Below the pieces are notes generated by a model. That model had not been told where the DNA came from, searched no databases, and was given only the letters and a program-made list of their open reading frames with translations. A stretch of DNA of 64,000 bases from Delphinapterus leucas (Eukaryota > Chordata > Mammalia > Artiodactyla > Monodontidae): the NCBI RefSeq assembly GCF_002288925.2, contig NW_022098021.1, positions 1,380,824 to 1,444,823 on the forward strand. Reading direction: 5' to 3'. This document shows, in pieces, positions 47,631 through 59,711 of this stretch. A program made the translations under genes and the position numbers. Every line of letters starts with the position of its first letter. The first letter of the stretch is position 1.

Positions 47631-47728
47631 CTTCGAAATTCTTTATAGTGAAGTTTTCTTTCTCCTCTTTTTCCAAAGAAACGTATCTGAAGGGTTGTGT
47701 TAATTTCAGGTTCTTTCGCTGTTGGTTC
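47631..47728 (-). CDS. MICU2: MICU2 exon (linker plus RFFGKRG segment)
   Basis: A 98-base exon with acceptor TTTACAG and donor GTAAAT. It encodes E-P-T-A-K-E-P-E-I-N-T-T-L-Q-I-R-F-F-G-K-R-G-E-R-K-L plus H-Y-K-E-F-R, ending two bases into the next arginine codon. The second half is the conserved MICU segment with FFGKRG, as in MICU1. The first few residues differ from the human protein as I recall it, which fits a loosely constrained linker. Phases match both neighbours. Confidence 0.95.
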
Positions 47729-48349
47729 CTGTAAAAAAAAGATACAATAATTTCAAGTAATTATATAACCAAGAACAAAAAATGGATCCTGCAGCCTGGA
47801 ATTCTTAGGACAATACCCACAAAAGATTCTTGTAACAACAACAAGAGGGCGAGAACAGATGTAGCCATTCTGTCTGTTACTCTGCATGACACTATTCTAT
47901 ATCATGGCTCAAGCAGGAGGAAAACAAAAGGGCTAAAACACTCAAAGGACCCAAGGTGGACTTCAGCAGTGAACGACATTTTGGATCAGGCCAAAAAGAG
48001 AGCTTAGAATAGTGGGATGAGTTATTTTCAAATGTGACCCTTAGGCATTTTCTAATAAAGCAGGACTGAGAGAATTAAAGCAGAGAAATCTTGGACCTTT
48101 TGCTGAATGCTAGAAATGAAGCACTAGCTTTTCCTAGTTATAAAGTTACCGGCTGAGGATTCCATTCAAGGCTACGAGAGAAGCAGATTCATAGACTCTT
48201 CCTCCTTCAAATCTCCAATAAAATAAACAAAAATAATAACAAAACAGAGCAGCTAAAAAGATTATCAGCAGCAACTAAACAACAAATGGGGGTACAAACT
48301 TAAACCAAATAATCTGAAAAAGAGCATCTGCAGAAAGAAATTCAGGCAC

Positions 48350-49080
48350 TGGATGGTCCAGCCTGCTCCCCAACCCTGCCCCCACTTCCCAGATACAGCA
48401 GCAGGTGGGGTGACTGTCACATGGTGAGAACTCATGAAAGCCTGGGTGTAGTGGGCGAGAAGGTGGCTGGGTCCAGCGAGGCTCCGAGACAGCGTGTGGG
48501 CTCAGGCAGAGGGCAGGCCGGCTTCCGGACTTAGAAGCTTCTGGGCACTGTTCAACTGAAGGATGGTCGGGAGCCCAGAGAGGGGAATGCGCCTTGGAGG
48601 GCGGAGTGGGCTGTGGCCCAGGCCTTTGCGGCAGCAGGAGACTGAGCACAGTTCAGTCCTCCAGCAAGGGCTGCAGGGCAGGGCGTCAAAACGCGGCCAC
48701 CTGCAGCTCAGAACCAGAGCTGGCCCGGGGAAGGCAGCGACAGACCTGAAAAGAGCCTGAGGTGGGACGGGGGCCCAGCCTCCCAGCCCGTGAGCAGGGC
48801 TGCGTCTGCAAGCGGACACCCTGCTCAGTCTCTGCTCGACACCGGCTGTGCGGACATGGGGACAGCTCCCGGGAGGCCAGGCAGAGACGAGCGCAGCCTC
48901 AGGTTCTGGAGGGGACAGACTGCAGAGACTCAGTGCAGGCAAGTCACCCACACATCCAGCAACCAGCCGGCCACGGCCCTGGGGCCGCAGGGGGCTCGCC
49001 CACACCTCACCGCCCCTGCCAAGGGGTCGGCTCATGGGGAGGAAGCAGTGGTCCCAGTGGGGCTGACTGACACAGAGCCT
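48350..49080. other. GC-rich intronic stretch in MICU2
   Basis: GC-rich DNA open in several frames on both strands (up to about 200 codons on minus) without a recognisable protein. It could be an old processed copy or chance; I cannot tell. Confidence 0.4.
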
Positions 49081-49499
49081 TCCACAGTACTGACTCTTAA
49101 ACACTTGACTTTGTGTCTAATAATTTTATAAAATAGCCACTATAAATACAAATGTGGATTTTAACTGGACTTCCACACAAGTGTGGGCAGGAAGTCATGC
49201 CTGGAGTTTTTTCTTAATTCCCATATAAATGCTCAGGAGATATACTAAAACACAAAACCGTATGTATTCTCGTTAAGGTTAGAAGATGATCAGGATGTCT
49301 ACCAAGAACACTATTACTAAACATTTTTGGGGGTAATTTTGTCCAATACATAAAGGAATAAACTAAGATTAATATTATTTAGAAATAATTTTATACTTAG
49401 AACAACCAGGAAAATCAACAGAAAAAATAAGAAAATTCAGTAAGATAGACTGGTACAGAAACATTAAAAATTAAATGAATTTCCTGCTTAACAGCAATA

Positions 49500-50361
49500 A
49501 TTTTTCCTTTGAGGGTAAAGAGTCTATTTATAATAGTAAAAAAGTTAACGAAATATCCCTAGGGATGCCCTTAAGAAACAAATTTCAGATGAATGAAAAA
49601 ATTATATGTAAGAAAATAAAACCACAACTAAATCAGAGGATAATATAGGTTAGTATTTAACAACTGATTTTGATGTGGGGAAGGCATTTTAAAGAATGAA
49701 AGTAACTGAATAAATAAAAAGACAGCTAAACATGACTACATTAAAAATAAAAACATCTATAACCAAAACATCATAAACAAAAACAAATCTGAAAAATATT
49801 TCAATAATTTAGACAGACACTAGGTTAATATTCTCAAGTATATGAAGAAAAACCCTAAAGAAATTCCCAAAGAACAGAAACAGAAAATTTGGGTGTGAGG
49901 GAGACACAAGAGGGAGCGGATATGGGGATATATGTATACGTATAGCTGATTCACTTTGTTATACAGCAGAAACTAACACACCATTGTAAAGCAATTATAC
50001 TCCAATAAAGATGTTAAAAAAAAAAGAAACATAAAATTTATAAAATAAGAAACATGAATGGTGTACATAACTATCTTAAAAAACAATCTGCGATACCTTT
50101 TCCCCGGTCACACTGACACAGATTAAGAAACAAAACAAAAACGATACCAACCCTGGAGAGACTGCCGGCAGGCCTGTAAACTGTTACAACCTTTGTGGAA
50201 GGCAGCCTGACAATATGGGTCAAAGCCTTACAAGTAGTCATGTCTTCACCCGACAACCTGACTCTTAGATCTCTGTCTTAAATTTACACATGTAGCTATT
50301 TACTGCATCGTACAGCAAAGATTTGGAAACAGACTTAATGACCAAGAACAGGTCAATGGTT
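49500..50361 (+). mobile_element. composite sense LINE-1 block
   Basis: An old sense L1 (49500-49885 and 50040-50361) is interrupted at 49890-50022 by the 3' end of a younger L1 typical of cetartiodactyls, with 'agctgattcactttgttata' and 'ctccaataaagatg' before its A tail. Confidence 0.75.
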
Positions 50362-50377
50362 AAAAGTGCTATATCTG

Positions 50378-50579
50378 GGGCTTCCCTCGTGGCGCAGTGG
50401 TTGGGAGTCTGCCTGCCGATGCAGGGGACGCGGGTTCGTGCCCCGGTCCGGGAGGATCCCGCATGCCGCGGAGCGGCTGGGCCCGTGAGCCATGGCCGTT
50501 GAGCCTGCGCGTCCGGAGCCTGTGCTCCGCAATGGGAGAGGCCACAGCAGTGAGAGGCCCGCGTACCGTAAAAAAAAAA
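50378..50579 (+). mobile_element. CHR-type SINE, 200-bp form (first of an adjacent pair)
   Basis: Sense copy ending in an A tail. It is flanked by 'aaaagtgctatatctgg' at 50362-50378 and again from 50580. The second copy of the target lies directly before another SINE. Confidence 0.94.
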
Positions 50580-50595
50580 AAAAGTGCTATATCTG

Positions 50596-50911
50596 GGTCT
50601 TCCCTGGTGGCGCAGTGGTTAAGAATCCACCTGCCAATGCAGGGGACACGGGTTCAAGCCCTGGTCCAGGAAGATCCCACATGCTGCAGAGCAAGTAAGC
50701 CCGAGCCACAACTGCTGAGCCCACATGCCACAATTACTGAAGCCCACGCACCTAGAGCCTGTGCTCTGCAACAAGAGAAGCCACTGCAATGAGAAGCCCG
50801 CGCACGGCAATGAAGAGTAGCCCCCGCTCGCCACAACTAGAGAAAGCCCGCGCAGCAACGAAGACCCAGCACAGCCAAAAAGAAATAAATACAATAAATC
50901 TATTTACAAAA
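50596..50911 (+). mobile_element. CHR-type SINE, 300-bp form (second of the pair)
   Basis: Sense copy of the older 300-bp form, starting 'gtcttccctggtggcgcag'. It is preceded by the second target copy (50580-50596) and followed by a third, slightly altered one, 'aaaagtgttatatc' (50912-50925). Confidence 0.94.
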
Positions 50912-51929
50912 AAAAGTGTTATATCCATAAGATTAGGTATTTGTTCATTCATTAAAAAATATTTACGGAGTATATAGGGTATGACTGGTGCTTTACCAGG
51001 CTATGTAGATACAACTTGTGTAGTAAGGAATTAACCTTACCCAGATGTCTGGCCTTTGCCCTGGGCTGCTAGGAGGTGGTCCCTAAGAGAAGGTGTCTTT
51101 GTTTACCTGGGGGCCTTGGGCCACAACAGGAGTCCAACAATGAGATTTGGGGTGGAGGCTTTGGGCCATAGGGTATCAGCTTGACCTCCAGAAGGGCTAG
51201 AGTCTGAGGTCAGCCACGAGGACAGCCAACCAGGTTTCCATGGCTAACCCCAACAGTCTCTGGATACCAAAGCCCTGGCTGGCACTAATCCGTGTGTGCT
51301 GTCACAGTCACTGCTGGGAAAGTCAGTGCTTTCCACACTCCCCTGGGAGAGGACGACTAGAACCTCTGGATTCTGCCTACGAGTCTCTCCCCTTGGCTGA
51401 TTTTAACCTGCACCCTCTCACTGTAATAAACCGTAGCCACGGACCTAACAACTTTCAGGGAGTACTATGAGTCCTTCCAATGAATTCTCAGACCCAAGGT
51501 GATACTGGGGGCCCCCTGAGCCTCCAGCTGGCATCAGAGGTAAGGGTGGTCGCGTGGCCTGCTCCCTAACCTCACACGACCTCAGAAAGAATGAGGATGC
51601 GCACGCTCCAGAAGACACAGACGATTAAACGGTTACCCTAAGGAGGGGCAGGTGGTGTGGCAGGACACGCAGGGAGCTGAGGACACAGACGAGGTGCACA
51701 CCCGGGAGGCGGGGCACCATTAGAGGGCCCGGACAGACGTGAAACAAGTCCAGCATAGCGCTGCTCAAAGGGAATGAAATATAAAAAAATTGTGATTTTA
51801 ATAATTTGCAAAATTTGAAGCAGACATGCTCTAAAAGATGAAATGATTTGGAAATTTAAGAAAATCTCACAGAAAGCAAATTGTGGAATTACAACTGATT
51901 AAAAGATTATCAATGGAAAATTTAAGGAT

Positions 51930-52500
51930 ATACATTGCTGGTGGGAATGAAAGTTGGTTCATTTTCTACAGAAGATATTTGCCAATATTTATCAAAGTTT
52001 ATCAACAACCTTAGAAATGTTCATACCTTTTGACCCAGCAAGTGAATTTCTGGGAAGTTACCCCTTGGATATATTCACATATATACAAAGTGATATGATT
52101 ACAGGATTATTAACTGCATTATTTGCAATATCAAAAGACTGGATACATGTTAAATATCTTTCAAATGGGGAATGGTTACATCAACTGGTACATCCATCCA
52201 TACAGTGAAGTACTACGGAGCCATTAAAAAGAATGAGATATTCGGATATGGTAAGAAAAAATGGGAGGGTATGGAACAGTGTATAGTATGCTACTGCTTG
52301 TATAAAAATGGTAAGAAGAACACATGGAAATGTTTAGTTGCTTATTTATATACATGCTTATATACACATGAAATATCTCTGGAAGAATACCCAGGACCTG
52401 GGTCATGGGGAGGAAAGTTCTGCCCTGCATACATCCTCTTGTGAGTCTTTTGAGGTTTGGATCATGTGAATGTAGAAAATCTATTTAAAATATTTAGAAA
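51930..52500 (+). mobile_element. old sense LINE-1 3' piece in MICU2 intron
   Basis: Begins near 'tgctggtgggaatgaaag' and runs through 'ccttttgacccagcaag' and 'aagtactacggagccatt', all standard L1 3' motifs. It stops about 115 bases short of the MICU2 exon at 52616. Confidence 0.8.
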
Positions 52501-52615
52501 AATTAAGTTACTGTTAATTTCCCCAACTATTTGGGAATACTTATTTGAGCAAACAGAATAGAGAAGCTATTGTAAATAACAACTGCTTGGAAATATTTCG
52601 TTTATTTGCACATAC

Positions 52616-52681
52616 CTGGCATTCTGTTTCATTAGTTACTCTTGTCTTCGAGTCATCCTGTTTACTTATGATCTTCTGCAG
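52616..52681 (-). CDS. MICU2: MICU2 exon (22 codons, after first EF-hand)
   Basis: A 66-base, phase-0 exon with acceptor TTTCTAG and donor GTATGT. It encodes LQKIISKQDD followed by SKTRVTNETECQ. The first ten residues are those that follow the first EF-hand in MICU2. The rest is a variable linker and departs from the human sequence at several positions. The six MICU2 exons here total 708 bases, that is 235 codons plus stop; a full protein of about 434 residues leaves about 199 to exons beyond 64000. Confidence 0.9.
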
Positions 52682-52940
52682 CTAGAAAGAATGCAAACGT
52701 GAATTTAGATGCGTGTCTCCTGGAGTTTAGAAAACAACCTAAAAAACAGATGCTAAGTTTTTATTATAAAATGTTTACTAGTTATTTGTTAAATATTAAA
52801 TTATTTTTGCATTGTAACTCCTAACATTAGTTTTTACCCCTTAGATCATATAAGAATCAAAGGAGAAAACAGATATGCAAGTAGTAACATTATTATGAGT
52901 TGGATCATTTGTTCTCCTAAGAAAGCTGGCTTACTTTAAG

Positions 52941-52990
52941 TGTGTATCTATCTATCTATATTATATACACACACACACATATATATAATT
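52941..52990. repeat. compound TATC / AC / TA microsatellite
   Basis: Runs of TATC, then AC, then TA units, about 260 bases upstream of the MICU2 exon at 52616-52681 on the minus strand. Confidence 0.85.
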
Positions 52991-53236
52991 CTAAAGGCAT
53001 CACTGTATAAAAACTTCATGATTACCCTCATTCTTCAAGAGAATTTTTATTCCCTTTTTTTTCTCTATCTCTTCTCTTCTTTTTCTATCTCTGGTGCTTC
53101 ATGACCACATTTCAAGTACCTAGCTCTTAAAAAGCTATTCGTATCATATAAATGCTCTTCCTTTTTCTCCTTATGCATTTACAAAGCATTAAAATAATTT
53201 AAAGGCCTACATTTCTACTAATTATAAACTGTCAAT

Positions 53237-53283
53237 AGTACCTTCAAAAAAAACCCAAAAAAACAAAAAAAACAGTACCTTCA
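53237..53283 (+). repeat. tail-only insertion: A-rich tract with flanking duplication
   Basis: An A-rich tract with a few C (53247-53273) lies between two copies of 'agtaccttca' (53237-53246 and 53274-53283) in a MICU2 intron. Confidence 0.7.
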
Positions 53284-55527
53284 GACTGAGTATATTAAAA
53301 AACCTACCTACCTTTCAGAGTCATTTGTACCAATCCTCACATGGAAAGCAAATTAAAAAAAAGTTTTAAAAAAAAATTAAATGTAGACAAAATCTCAAAC
53401 TATGGATTCAAATCAATTAGGAGACAAACCTTCACCCATTTTTTCTAGGCTACTTCTTTCTTAATAGCCTGAAAACTGCTGCCACTAAATTCCAAATTAA
53501 CGAGGTAGTTGCTTCTGTTTTATTGTTTTAGGCATATGGTTTATCTCTAGTTCTCTCAAGCCCTCAAACTTTTCAACATTCTCCCACCCCCACTTATTCT
53601 AGGAAATGAAGTTGAAAAGCTTTCATTTGTTTTATCCTTTATTTTTAAATTGACCATCAACCTACTGCCAAGTTCAATACCCAAACACTTCTTGCTTTGC
53701 TTTCCACACCTCCTCTTAAAATTTTTAATAATAGAAATTTCAGACATAGCAAAGAGACTCCTATAATAACCCACCATATATACACTATTCAGCTTCCACA
53801 GTTTACAGTATCCTGCCATTCTCGGTCCAGCTATACTTCTACTACCTACTCCCGGTTCCCTTCTCAATTATTATTATTTATATCTCTTCTGGAAAAATTT
53901 TTATCCACTGAAACATACACATCTTAGCCATACAGTTTTAACCTGAGTAACCAATCGTCTGCCACAGAGCAGAACATTTCCTTTCCTCAGAACGCTTCTT
54001 GTGTCAATTCCCAGGCAATGCATTCTAGCTGCATCCCCACAGAGGCAGAATCAAATTAGTTTCACTTAGTTTACAAATTCAAATAAATGGTATCAAGGAG
54101 TACGTGTTCCTTTGCGTCTCTTTTCACTCAGTATAATGATTTTGTGATTTATCCATGTTGTTTGCATATCAGTAGTTTGTTCTCACTTATTGCTGAGATG
54201 TATCCCATTTGTATAAATACACCAATATTTATCCATTCACTCATGATAGATGTTTGCATTGCTGTCTCCACTTTTTGGCTACTGTGAATCAAGCTGCCAT
54301 AAACTTTCCGTTTTCCCAGCTTTACTGAGGTATACTTAATATACAGAACATTGCACACAATAATGTATACGTTTTGATGAATTTGTACCTAGGCATACAC
54401 CCATGATACATCACCACAATTGAGGTAATAAACGTATCAATCACCTCTGTTTTTGTTTGTTTGGGTTTTTTTTTGGTGGTAAGAACACTTAGCATGACAC
54501 CCAGCCTCTTAACGGAGTTTCAAGTGCAGGGCACCATACTGCTAACTACACCCACTACGTTGTACAGCATAGCTCCGCCATCAACTTTCCTGTTTTTGAC
54601 ATGTTTTAATATTTCTCTTGAATAAATACCCAGGAGGGGAACAGTTAGGTCTGTGCAACTTTACAAGAAACCGCCAAACCCTTTTCCAAAGTGAATTCTC
54701 GTTCCTTCACATCCTCACCATTTGGTGTGATCAGTTTTTTAATTTCAGCCATTCTGTTCGAAGTACTGTACTACTTCACTGTGGTTTTAACTTGCATTTC
54801 CCTGAGAACTCACGTGGAGCACTTTTTCAAGTGCTATCTCCCATTTGTACATTTTCTCTCGTGAAGTTTCTGTTGTAGTCTTTTGCGTACTTAAAAAATT
54901 TTTTTTAAACTATTAAGTTGTAAGCATTTGTTATATATTCTGGATACAAGCCTTTTGTTAGATATGTTTGGAAAATATTTTCTCTTATCCTACAATTTGC
55001 CTATTCGTTTTCTTAATAAACAGAAGTTATTAATTTTGATGATGACTACTTTATCAGTTTTTTCTTTTATGGTTACTGCTTTTAGTGCCCTAAGCAACTC
55101 TGCCTACCCTAGATTCTGAAGATATTCTCTTATATTTTTTCCCAGAAGCTTAGTGGTTTTAGTTTTTATGTTTAGATATATAATACATCTCAAACACATT
55201 TTTTTTCAAATACATTTTTGTATGTGGTGTGAGGCAGAGGTTATGACTAATCTTTTTCATATATACATCCTATCCGTTTGTTCTAGTGTCATTTGTTGAA
55301 AAGACTTTTCCCATTAACTGATTTGGTGTCTTTAATGAAAATTAAGTGACCATGTAAGCGTGGACTCTTTACTATCCTCCACTATCTACTTGTCCATCCT
55401 GTGGGCAATATCACAGTGTCACTGTTACTATAGCTTTGTAGTGTCTTAAGGTCAGGTAGTGTGAGTCAACCAGATTTGTTCTTGTTTCTCAAGATTGATT
55501 TGAGTATTTTAGGTCCTTTGCTTTTAC

Positions 55528-55647
55528 TTATTTATTTATTTGGGCCACGCCTCGTGGCTTGCTGGATCTCAGTTCCCCAACCAAGGGTCTTAGGCTCCCT
55601 GCAGTGGAAGTGCAGAGTCCTAACCACTGGACTGCCAGGGAATTCCC
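55528..55647 (-). mobile_element. short CHR-type SINE in LINE-1
   Basis: Antisense short form with TTTA-unit tail and 'aaccactggactgccagg'. It is flanked by 'aggtcctttgctttt' (55511-55525) and 'aggtcctctgctttt' (55648-55662), a duplication with one difference. It interrupts antisense LINE-1. Confidence 0.92.
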
Positions 55648-55662
55648 AGGTCCTCTGCTTTT

Positions 55663-56020
55663 TTCTTTCTTTTTTTTTCTTTTATAAATTTATTTATTTG
55701 GCTGCGTTGGGTCTTCCTTGCTGCACGTGGGCTTTCTCTAGTTGTGGCGAGCGGGGGCTACTCTTAGTTGCAGTGCGCAGGCTTCTCCTTGCAGGGGCTT
55801 CTCTTTGTTGCGGAGCACAGGGTCTAGGCACGTGGGCTGCAGTAGTTGTGGCACGCGGGCTCAGTAGTTGTGGCTTGTGGGCTCTAGAGCGCAGGCTCAG
55901 TAGTTGCGGCGCACGGGCTTAGTTGCTCTGCAGCATGTGGGATCTTCCCGGACCTGGGCTCGAACCCTTGTCCCCTGCATTGGCAGGCGGATTCTTAACA
56001 TTGCACCACCAGGCAAGTCC
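55663..56020 (-). mobile_element. CHR-type SINE, 300-bp form, next to previous SINE
   Basis: Antisense copy using the target of its neighbour. A perfect 16-bp 'caggtcctctgctttt' flanks it (55647-55662 and 56021-56036). Confidence 0.94.
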
Positions 56021-56050
56021 CAGGTCCTCTGCTTTTAAATATACACTTTA

Positions 56051-56310
56051 GGGACTTCCCTGGTGGTGCAGTGGTTAAGAATCTGCCTGCCAATGCAGGG
56101 GACATGAGTTCGAGCCCTGGTCTGGGAAGATCCCACATGTCGCGGAGCAGCTAAGCCCATATGCCACAACTACTGAAGCCTGCACGCCTAGAGCCCGTGC
56201 TCCGCAAAAGAGAAGCCACTGCAAGAAGCCCGCGCACTGCAACGAAGAGTAGCCCCCGCTCGCCTCAACTACCCAATGCAGCCAAAAATAAATTAACAAA
56301 CATTTTAAAA
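56051..56310 (+). mobile_element. CHR-type SINE, internally deleted
   Basis: Sense copy 30 bases from the previous SINE. The 3' part lacks several blocks normally present before 'ccaatgcagcc'. The surrounding LINE-1 reads on after about 56330. Confidence 0.9.
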
Positions 56311-57402
56311 TCGGCTTGTCAACTTCTATAAAAAAAGACTGCTGGGATTTTGCTTGGCAAAGTTTAATCTCTAGACCAATTTGGGAAGAACGAAATCTTC
56401 TAATCCATTAACATGGTATATTCCTCCATTTACTGAGGCCTCCTTGAATTTCTACCAGCGATGTCTGAAGTTTTTGGTGTATGTTTTTTGTTAAATTTAT
56501 TTCTACTTATTTTATACCATCCAAAAAGAACTGATCTTAATTTCATTTTCCAAATGTTTGCTACTAATTATATGGAAATACAATAGATTTTTCCATACTG
56601 ATCTTCTATGCTTTGATTTTGTTGTTGGTTCCTTAGTCATATTATCTGTGAATAAAGTCAAATATACTTCTTCCTTTCTACTATTTTTATCTCTCTATTT
56701 TCTTTTCCTGTATTGCTGTTATCTTTAGAATCTCCAGTAAACTGTTAAACAGCAGAGGTAAGAAAAGACATCCTTTGCCTTGTTCCTGATTAAGGGGAAA
56801 GCATTCAGTATTTTGTGTTGTAGCATGACATTAAAAAAATTTTTTTTGTAAATGCCCTTTATCAGTTTGAAGAAGTTCTCTCCTATTCCTACTCTGAGTT
56901 TTACACAAAAATGCTTATTTTGTTAGATGCTCTGTCTGCATGTTCTGATATGATCATGTTGGTTTCTCCTTTATTCTGTTAATATGATGGACTGCACTGA
57001 CTGATTTTCAACCATGAAATGAATTTTGTATTCCTTGGATAAATCTCACTTGGTTGTGATGTATTGTTTTATATGGTGCTTGATGTGTTTTGTTCTATCT
57101 GATTAAGTATTTTCATACCTCTGTTCATGAGGAAAGTTGGTCTATAATTTACTTCTCCTGTTAGGTTTTTGCCAAGTTTTAGTTATCAGGGATATGTTGG
57201 TCTCATAACATGAGGGAAATGTTCCTTTTTCTTGTATTTTCTGAAAGAAACTATGCAAACTGGGCACAGTTTGACAGATTTCACCAGTGAAACCACCTGA
57301 GCCTGGACATTTCTTTGTGGGAAAGTTTTTGATAACAAACCCAATCCTTTGATACAGGACTATTTAGATTTCTACCCCACCTCTTGTTTTGGTAAGTTTT
57401 CC

Positions 57403-57608
57403 TTTTTTTTTTTTTTTGCGGTACGTGGGCCTCTCACTGTTGTGGTCTCTCCCATTGCGGAGCACAGGCTCCGGACGTGCAGGCTAAGCGGCCATGGCTC
57501 ATGGGCCTAGCCGCTCCGTGGCACGTGGGATCTTCCCGGACTGGGGCACGAACCTGTGTCCCCTGCATCGGCAGGCAGACTCTCAGCCACTGCGCCACCA
57601 AGGAAGCC
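57403..57608 (-). mobile_element. CHR-type SINE, 200-bp form in LINE-1
   Basis: Antisense copy with T tail and 'gcggccatggctcatgg', inserted in the antisense LINE-1 block. A weak duplication (gttttcctttt / gttttgctttt) flanks it. Confidence 0.92.
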
Positions 57609-58334
57609 CTGAGTTTTGCTTTTTTAAGGCACTTGTCCAGTCATCTGAATTATCAGGTTAATAGTCACATACGAATCAGTTGTTCACAATATTCCATTTT
57701 TATCCTTCTGATACCTCTAGGATCTCTGGTGATTTCTCTCTTTTCATTGCTAATACTGGTAATATGGATCTCCTTTTGTTGTTTGTTTTTGCTAGATCAA
57801 GTACTGAAAATTAGTCAAAATTTATCATATAATTAAAAAAACAATAGATGTTAGTCATAAAATGATAAATTTTATAGAAAATTCAAAACATCTTTTTTAT
57901 TATAAGACACTTAATAATGTTATAATAACCTTCACATAGTTATGATAAATAGTTAAAAACAAACAAACGAAACAAAAAAGCAAATAGGATTAGTTGACTG
58001 AAATACGAATTTTTTAGGAGGCTTATTACAGTACTGGCTTATTCCAATTTAGTGTAATTTAGAACAAGGGTCTGTCCTAAAGTCTACCCATGGGGGTTTA
58101 GTGCCACATAAAGCTTGTCCTGTCAGAGTCGTATCTAGAACATTCTGGTCTGGACTCAGGGAGAGTGTTACCCAGGTTGGTGCATGTTGAAATTACAGTG
58201 CTGTATATTTAGTTCTATAATAGCCCCATTAGAAACTATTTTGTATCCAGGTATCCTCTTAGGCCAAAAGGTCTCTCTGGTCTACCAAGATACTTTCTAA
58301 GATGGCTTGTGCATGATGCTGATTCATGATAGCA

Positions 58335-58560
58335 ACGGACTAAGTGCCTCTCCTGCAACCATTCTAAGTGCTGGGATATAGTGGTTACGGAAAGGTAACA
58401 TCCTTGCTGTTGTTAACTTACATTCTAATGGGCCAGAGGTAACAAACAAGTGAACAAATAAATAAAAGAATTTCAGATGGGGGAAAGGGCATTCTAGGTG
58501 GAGGTAAGAGCAAAGTCTGGCAGAAACGGGGTGCTTTCTTAGAGAAACAAAAAAAGGTAA
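58335..58560 (-). mobile_element. L2-like fragment, antisense
   Basis: 'cattctaagtgctgggatat', 'ttacattctaatgggccag' and 'gggcattctaggtgga' follow antisense L2 order. Confidence 0.5.
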
Positions 58561-59504
58561 AGCTTTTACACATAAGTGGTAAAAGAAGCAGGAAGACACA
58601 TTCAAATACAAATTCTGAATGTCTAAAAAACTACCAACAAATTGACTGACTTTATACTGATCCATACTTTCAATTTCAGGCTGAAAATGAAGAAAGTACA
58701 TAGGGTCAATCTAACTTATTTTTGCTTCCAGGATGGATCATACTATTAAATTCTGGAATAAGAACACTGTTCCAAAATCAAGAAGGATAAACTCTACTGA
58801 AGGCCTTTATATTTAATAATAACTCTAGCAGGTGTATTTAGCATGATAAAATTATAACCTGACTGCATTAAGAGCAGTCCTTCCTACCAGTATGGAAACA
58901 ATGTGAAACCAGAGGACCACCTAAGGAGAAATTTATACTAGTAAACAGACTTGTCAGTCTATCTATTTATTGTTTAAAGAAGTTGCACTGAAACCCTGGC
59001 ACTCATCCCAATAATCAGATGTACTATCCATCAAGGTAAAAATTAAATGGACTTACTATTACTGGCTTTGATCATTGCTGGCACTGTGTGTTATTATCTG
59101 ACAGAGAATGGCTTATACGCTTAGTTGCTATTTTACTTGTTCTTGGGAGAAAGAAGTAAGCGATACACTTACCAACACAGTTTGTAGATCTGGATATTAA
59201 TAAGACAGGAATGTACCACAAAACACAAAAGTAATAAACTAAGGCAATTTGTATTTTAGGACATCTTTACAAGACTTTATATTAATACATTTCTTCATTA
59301 CTTTTGCATTTGCTGTTCAAATCACGTTGTTACATCTATGTTTTGGGTATTAAAGTAACTCTCATTACTTTTCTAGCAACAAATAAAATGCACAGGGGAA
59401 ACATTCAGATAAGCTGAAAAAAAGAACAAACCCACAAAACCCTGCCTTTTAAATATGCTTTTCTGATCTGAAAAGAACTGTTTGGTGCTTTCAATAAACT
59501 TTCA

Positions 59505-59711
59505 GGGCTTCCCTGGTGGCGCAGTGGCTGAGAGTCCGCCTGCCGATGCAGGGGACGCGGGTTCGTGCCCTGGTCCGGGAAGGTCCCACATGCCCCGGAG
59601 CGGCTGGGCCCGTGAGCCATGGCCGCTGAGCCTGCGCGTCCAGAGCCTGTGCTCCGCAACAGGAGAGGCCACAACAGTGAGAGGACTGCGTACCACAAAA
59701 ACAAAAACAAA
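59505..59711 (+). mobile_element. CHR-type SINE, 200-bp form
   Basis: Sense copy with CAAAAA-unit tail. A 9-bp target duplication 'aaactttca' flanks it (59496-59504 and 59712-59720). Confidence 0.94.

Larger units (their letters stand above)
47729..52615 (-). other. MICU2: MICU2 intron, 4.9 kb
   Basis: Holds a GC-rich stretch (48350-49080) with no recognised gene, a composite LINE-1 block (49500-50361) interrupted by two adjacent SINEs, unique-looking DNA (50926-51930), and an old LINE-1 3' piece (51930-52500). Open frames in the GC-rich stretch lack similarity and splice context. Confidence 0.75.
53680..57830 (-). mobile_element. large antisense LINE-1 block with four SINEs inside
   Basis: Successive antisense L1 pieces: 3' untranslated types at 53680-54600 ('agctttactgaggtatac'), then ORF2 from about 54620 to 57790 ('gtgtcatttgttgaaaag', 'ccatgaaatgaattttg'). 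SINEs at 55528, 55663, 56051 and 57403 split it. All frames are broken. Confidence 0.75.
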
